From an uncultured Anaerolineaceae bacterium (GTDB taxonomy: Bacteria > Chloroflexota > Anaerolineae > Promineifilales > Promineifilaceae): a DNA stretch of 19,133 nt. The notes under the pieces are model-generated. The model saw only the letters and a program-made list of their open reading frames with translations, was not told the DNA's origin and searched no databases. This document shows positions 14,724 to 19,133 of this stretch, piece after piece (position 1 is the first letter of the stretch; every line of letters begins with the position of its first letter). The position numbers and the translations under genes are program-made. The DNA lies in assembly GCA_937967805.1 (NCBI GenBank), contig CALBTC010000068.1, forward strand, positions 1-19,133. Reading direction: 5' to 3'.

Positions 14724-15497
14724 TCAGGCAGGTCGGTTTAGCTGATGGTTTGGCGTGATGAATTGGCGCTGCGTGAGCCAGGCGGCCGCCAGTCCGGTAA
14801 AGGCGGCGGCGCCAATGAGCATGTACATGACGATGATTTGCAGTTGCACCGCTTCCAGCGGCGAAGCACCGGCCAAGATCATGCCGGTCATTGCGCCGGG
14901 CAGCTGGATCAGTCCCACGGTTTTGGTACTGTCGATGATCGGTGTCATGCCGCTTTGCAGGGCAATTTTTAGGTAGGGAGCCAGCGCCTGCCGCCCAGTT
15001 GCGCCCAATGCCAGCGCCGCCTCAATCTCGGCCCGCCGCGCTTCAATTTCGTCCTGAATGCGGCGCATCACCAGGGTGCACACGTTCATCGAGTTGCCAA
15101 TCACCATGCCGGCAATCGGAATGGTTTCCTGCGCCGTAAAGCGGAAGATGCCCAGACTGATCAGCAGGCCCAGCGTGAGCAGCGCGCCGACGGTGATGGC
15201 GCTGAGGGCCACGCGGCGCGCCTGGGGCACGCCGGCTGCCCGCCGGCCGGAGGTGTGCCCGGCAATGCCCACCATCACGGTGATGATCAGCAAAATGGCG
15301 GCCGGGTGATCGGCGGCAAAGATGAGGTCTAGGGCAAAGCCGATGGCAATGAGCTGCACAAAGGCACGGGTAGTGGCGATAAGCATTTGCCGCTCCAGAT
15401 TGACCGCCTGCCAGCGCGAGATGACGGCGGCCAACAAAACCAGGGCCAGGGCGGCCAGCACGCGGCTGAGTTCTGTCAATGCAAATGCGTTCATCAT
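14724..15497 (-). CDS. fetB: FetB-like ABC exporter permease (UPF0014)
   Basis: 257 residues with about seven membrane segments. Family marks are IPIAGMVIGNSMNVCTLVMR (about 125-144) and TPIIDSTKTVGLIQLPGAMT (about 184-203) followed by GMILAGASPLEAVQLQI. In E. coli FetB is the membrane part of a putative iron exporter that protects against oxidative stress; the substrate here is inferred from that family. It starts at ATG 15497 and overlaps the stop of the ATPase gene by 4 nt (ATGA), a sign of translational coupling. A second ATG follows at once. The partner is FetA, upstream on the minus strand. Confidence 0.85.
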   Translation of the reverse strand: MMNAFALTELSRVLAALALVLLAAVISRWQAVNLERQMLIATTRAFVQLIAIGFALDLIFAADHPAAILLIITVMVGIAGHTSGRRAAGVPQARRVALSAITVGALLTLGLLISLGIFRFTAQETIPIAGMVIGNSMNVCTLVMRRIQDEIEARRAEIEAALALGATGRQALAPYLKIALQSGMTPIIDSTKTVGLIQLPGAMTGMILAGASPLEAVQLQIIVMYMLIGAAAFTGLAAAWLTQRQFITPNHQLNRPA

Positions 15498-16237
15498 GAA
15501 TTTTCCAGCTCGCCGGCAGCAAACGTGGCTGCCAGATGCTCGCTGCCGGGTCTAAAGACGTGTTCCGGGCTGCCTTCGTCGGCGATACGGCCGTTCAGCA
15601 GCAAATAAATCCGGTCGGCCACCACCTTGGCCTCGGCTACGTTGTGCGTCACCCACAGCACCGTCAGTCCCAGCGTTTGGCGCAGCCGCAATATCGCCTG
15701 CTCGATGTGGCGCTGGGCGGCGGGGTCCAGCGCGCTGGTGGGCTCATCCAATAGCAGGACGTCTGGCCGGTTAGCCAGGGCGCGGGCCAGCGATACCCGC
15801 TGCGCTTCTCCACCAGACAGCTCGGTAACGCTGCGATTGGCGTATTCGGCCGGCAAGTCGGCCAGCGCCAACAGTTCTTCAATTTCGCCGGCGGAAACCG
15901 TTTTTTCCTGTAGGTTGGGGCCAAACTTGATGTTCTCGGCCACGGTGCCGGGGAAGAGGGCCGGCTTTTGAAACACCATGCCCACCTGACGGCGCAGCGC
16001 CAGTACGTCGAGCGCATGCACATCCTGGTTGTTGTAGAAAACAGTGTTGGGGGGTGGCTCGGTCAGCCGGTTGAGGCAGCGCAGCAGGCTGCTTTTGCCG
16101 CTGCCGCTGGGTCCCAGCAGGCACACGATTTCGCCCGGCTGAACGTGCAGGCTGGCGTCATTGAGAATGGCACGGCCGTTTTGCACCAACGACAACGCAT
16201 TTACCAAAAATCGAGAACTATCAGAATGATTTCTCAT
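15494..16237 (-). CDS. fetA: FetA-like ABC transporter ATP-binding protein
   Basis: 247 residues. Walker A is GPSGSGKSS (42-50), the Q-loop Gln is at 90 (VFQKPALFPG), the ABC signature is LSGGEAQR (140-147), Walker B is VLLLDEP (160-166), and the switch His is in THN near 198. It energises the FetB-like permease with which it overlaps by 4 nt. A longer frame starts with TTG at 16279 and has AAGGAG just upstream (about 4 nt spacing). I prefer ATG 16237, which has AGGAAA 7 nt upstream and gives the normal short N-terminus of FetA. The longer form is possible. Confidence 0.88.
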   Translation of the reverse strand: MRNHSDSSRFLVNALSLVQNGRAILNDASLHVQPGEIVCLLGPSGSGKSSLLRCLNRLTEPPPNTVFYNNQDVHALDVLALRRQVGMVFQKPALFPGTVAENIKFGPNLQEKTVSAGEIEELLALADLPAEYANRSVTELSGGEAQRVSLARALANRPDVLLLDEPTSALDPAAQRHIEQAILRLRQTLGLTVLWVTHNVAEAKVVADRIYLLLNGRIADEGSPEHVFRPGSEHLAATFAAGELENS

Positions 16238-16314
16238 CCAGGCTTTTCCTGCATGCGAGCAGTTAGGGGATTGGGTCAATTTGCTCCTTGTTACCGGCGA
16301 TTCTGTTAGAGAAA

Positions 16315-16329
16315 AATTGGTCCAATCTT
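16315..16329. repeat. Half copy of the AGATTGGTCCAATCTT repeat
   Basis: AATTGGTCCAATCTT matches 14 nt of the left arm at 13823-13838 (mismatch at the left end). It lies just past the minus-strand stop of the PAP2-like gene (16332), between that gene and fetA. It probably belongs to the same repeat family. Confidence 0.6.
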
Positions 16330-16331
16330 AG

Positions 16332-16967
16332 TTAGGCCACGAAGCAGTCAAACGGTACCAGAACCAGCACAACGGCCGCTCCCAACGCCAGCCCGGCCAC
16401 AACCTGCGCCGGCGAATGCCGCTTGAGAAAGAGGCGCACCCAGCAAACGGTGCCCACCAGCGGAATGCCCACGATGAGAGCCACCGTCCAGCCAAAGACC
16501 AGCCCCACCAGGACGGCCGTAGCCATGGCCCCCGTGGCGTGCAGGCTAATCAACCAGAAATGGTTAATCACCGTCAATGCCGTCAGCTCTATCACGTTGA
16601 ACAGCGCCAGGCAGCGCAGCAGCTCCGGCCCACCAAACCCGGCAATGAGGCCGTAGGCGATGGCGGCAAACAAGATGGCGGAGAGGTAGGGGATATTGCG
16701 CTCGCGGGTGTTGCTCATGTGCAGCTCGGCAATACGGCCGCTTCTTAACAAAAACAGCACCACCAAAATCGGCGCCAGGGAGACAAGCAAGCCGTAAACC
16801 GCGGCCCACAAAAATCCCGCCCAGCCCGGCAGCGCAACCAGGCCAAAAGCCAGCCCCACCACGGCAAACATCACCGGTGGACTGACCACGTTGGAGTAAA
16901 TACGAGCGGTTTTAACAAGCCCGATGCGGTTTTGGGCCAGAAGGTCAAGCGGGGGGAGTTTTTTCAT
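16332..16967 (-). CDS. Degenerate PAP2-like integral membrane protein
   Basis: 211 residues from the chosen ATG, with about six membrane segments. Marks that resemble the PAP2 phosphatase fold are RERNIPYLSAI, SLHATGAMATA and RLFLKRHSPAQVVAGLALGA. The PSGH motif is replaced by SLHATG, and after KRHSPAQ the usual acidic residue is replaced by Val-Ala, so the phosphatase activity may be lost. The last motif is typical of PAP2-like proteins in Bacteroidota and Chloroflexota. The frame reaches 17000, but its first 11 residues derive from the tandem repeat at 16993-17087, so I chose the Met at 16967 (MKKLPPLD). There is no clear Shine-Dalgarno. Confidence 0.7.
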   Translation of the reverse strand: MKKLPPLDLLAQNRIGLVKTARIYSNVVSPPVMFAVVGLAFGLVALPGWAGFLWAAVYGLLVSLAPILVVLFLLRSGRIAELHMSNTRERNIPYLSAILFAAIAYGLIAGFGGPELLRCLALFNVIELTALTVINHFWLISLHATGAMATAVLVGLVFGWTVALIVGIPLVGTVCWVRLFLKRHSPAQVVAGLALGAAVVLVLVPFDCFVA

Positions 16968-16992
16968 CAAGATGATGCGTTCAGCGAACGCA

Positions 16993-17087
16993 GGTGACAA
17001 GGTGACAAGGTGACAAGGTGACCACTTCTAACTCTGTCACCTTGTCACCTGCGACCGAAGGTCGCTGTCACCCTGTCACCTTGTCAC
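16993..17087. repeat. Tandem GGTGACAA array with inverted array and central hairpin
   Basis: Three perfect 8-nt units GGTGACAA (16993-17016) and a partial fourth (17017-17022) are followed by units on the other strand: CTGTCACC and TTGTCACC (17034-17049). A 6-bp hairpin GCGACC-GAA-GGTCGC (17051-17065) follows, and then more TGTCACC units (17066-17087). It can fold into a long hairpin. It separates the PAP2-like gene from ahcY. Confidence 0.9.
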
Positions 17088-17088
17088 A

Positions 17089-18474
<1,386 letters not shown>

Positions 18475-19133
18475 TTACTCTGTTAATAAAATATCCAATG
18501 CCCCGTCGTCGTCAAAATGTTGGCGAAAACGGGCCACGAATTCTTGGGGTGAATAATGATGATTTTGCGTGCCCATCTGTTCCAGCACATAAGTGGCCGC
18601 CAGCGACCCCATCCGCCCGGCAACCTCCCAGGGTAGGCCCAGCTGCATCCCGCGCATTAGCCCGGCGCGGAAGGCATCACCCGCCCCGGTGGGATCGGTG
18701 ATGGCGCGAGGCGGCACGGCCGGAATGCGAAATTCCGTGCCATCAATGACCAACCGCGCCCCCTCACCGGCCAGAGTGACCAGCAGGCTGCCCACGCGCT
18801 GTAAAATTTGCTCTTCTGTGAGTCCGGTTTTTTCCTGGATGAGCTGGTGCTCGTATTCGTTGACGGTGAGCATGTGGGCTCCGTCCAGGCCATGCAGCAG
18901 TTCTTCGCCGCTGAAGCGGGCCGCCTGCTGGCTGGGATCATAAATGAAGGGAATGCCTAGCTGGCGACATTCGGCAGCGTATTGGCTCATGGCGTCTGGG
19001 GCGTTAGGCGAGATGATGGCCAGGTCGGCATCGGCGGCGTGCTGGGCAAAGCTGAGTTGGGCAGCATGAGCCATTGCGCCGATGTAAAAGCTGGCGATCT
19101 GGTTTTGCTCCTGATCTGTGTTGACAAAAAAGG
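18475..19133 (-). CDS. PfkB-family kinase, probable adenosine kinase (5' end outside window)
   Basis: At least 219 residues. The frame is open to the window edge, so the N-terminus is missing. Near the edge VNTDQEQNQIASFYIGAM is typical of PfkB/adenosine-kinase proteins, and the C-terminal signature TDPTGAGDAFRAGL carries the catalytic Asp in GAGD. Downstream, LMRGMQLGLPWEVAGRMGSL closes the fold. Because AhcY, which produces adenosine, is encoded 126 nt downstream on the same strand, adenosine is the best candidate substrate; other sugar-like substrates remain possible. The stop is TAA at 18475-18477. Reported as a partial gene. Confidence 0.82.
   Translation of the reverse strand, partial: FFVNTDQEQNQIASFYIGAMAHAAQLSFAQHAADADLAIISPNAPDAMSQYAAECRQLGIPFIYDPSQQAARFSGEELLHGLDGAHMLTVNEYEHQLIQEKTGLTEEQILQRVGSLLVTLAGEGARLVIDGTEFRIPAVPPRAITDPTGAGDAFRAGLMRGMQLGLPWEVAGRMGSLAATYVLEQMGTQNHHYSPQEFVARFRQHFDDDGALDILLTE

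Noticed and set aside
16993..17087. CRISPR array
   Set aside because: Units are 8 nt and contiguous without unique spacers, and there are no cas genes near.

Overview
The window looks like a chromosomal stretch of a GC-rich bacterium, most probably a member of the Chloroflexota (Anaerolineae/Ardenticatenia-like). This is inference from gene content and style: ParB-like/universal-stress fusion proteins, membrane-anchored helix-hairpin-helix proteins, an aconitase X pair, the archaeal-like adenosylhomocysteinase, many different short inverted repeats between genes, and a very abundant palindrome, ACGGCCGT. I counted about 35 copies of that palindrome by eye; fewer than one is expected by chance. 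No rRNA, tRNA, CRISPR array or transposase was seen.

Layout. Positions 1-251: upstream region with a -10-like TATAAT. 252-3831: tandem duplicated genes of about 577 residues, each a ParB/sulfiredoxin-like domain followed by two universal-stress (Usp) domains, then a small unknown gene (3833-4201). 4512-6615: two single-pass membrane proteins with C-terminal helix-hairpin-helix domains and a GNAT acetyltransferase overlapping the second. 6704-8500 (minus): small and large aconitase X subunits, with related inverted repeats on both sides. 8634-12256: a defence-like segment with a stand-alone nucleotidyltransferase (minus), an AT-rich AIPR abortive-infection protein (plus) and a probable antitoxin/nucleotidyltransferase-toxin pair (plus). 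12264-16967 (minus): a Kef-type antiporter with an RCK domain, a coiled-coil protein, a FetA/FetB-like ABC exporter and a degenerate PAP2-like membrane protein. 17089-19133 (minus): adenosylhomocysteinase preceded by a PfkB kinase that runs off the window edge.

Functional links. S-adenosylhomocysteine hydrolase makes adenosine, and the neighbouring PfkB protein resembles adenosine kinase, so the two probably form a methyl-cycle salvage module. FetA and FetB overlap by 4 nt and form one transporter. The two aconitase X subunits form one dehydratase. The AIPR gene is AT-rich and lies in a gap of about 2.5 kb without ACGGCCGT, which suggests recent acquisition of a defence gene.

Most intergenic gaps carry a distinct inverted or tandem repeat family. 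Some repeats touch genes: one supplies the last residues of the small aconitase X subunit, and others create false upstream extensions of several reading frames. I therefore chose internal starts for the large aconitase X subunit, the antiporter, the PAP2-like protein and AhcY.
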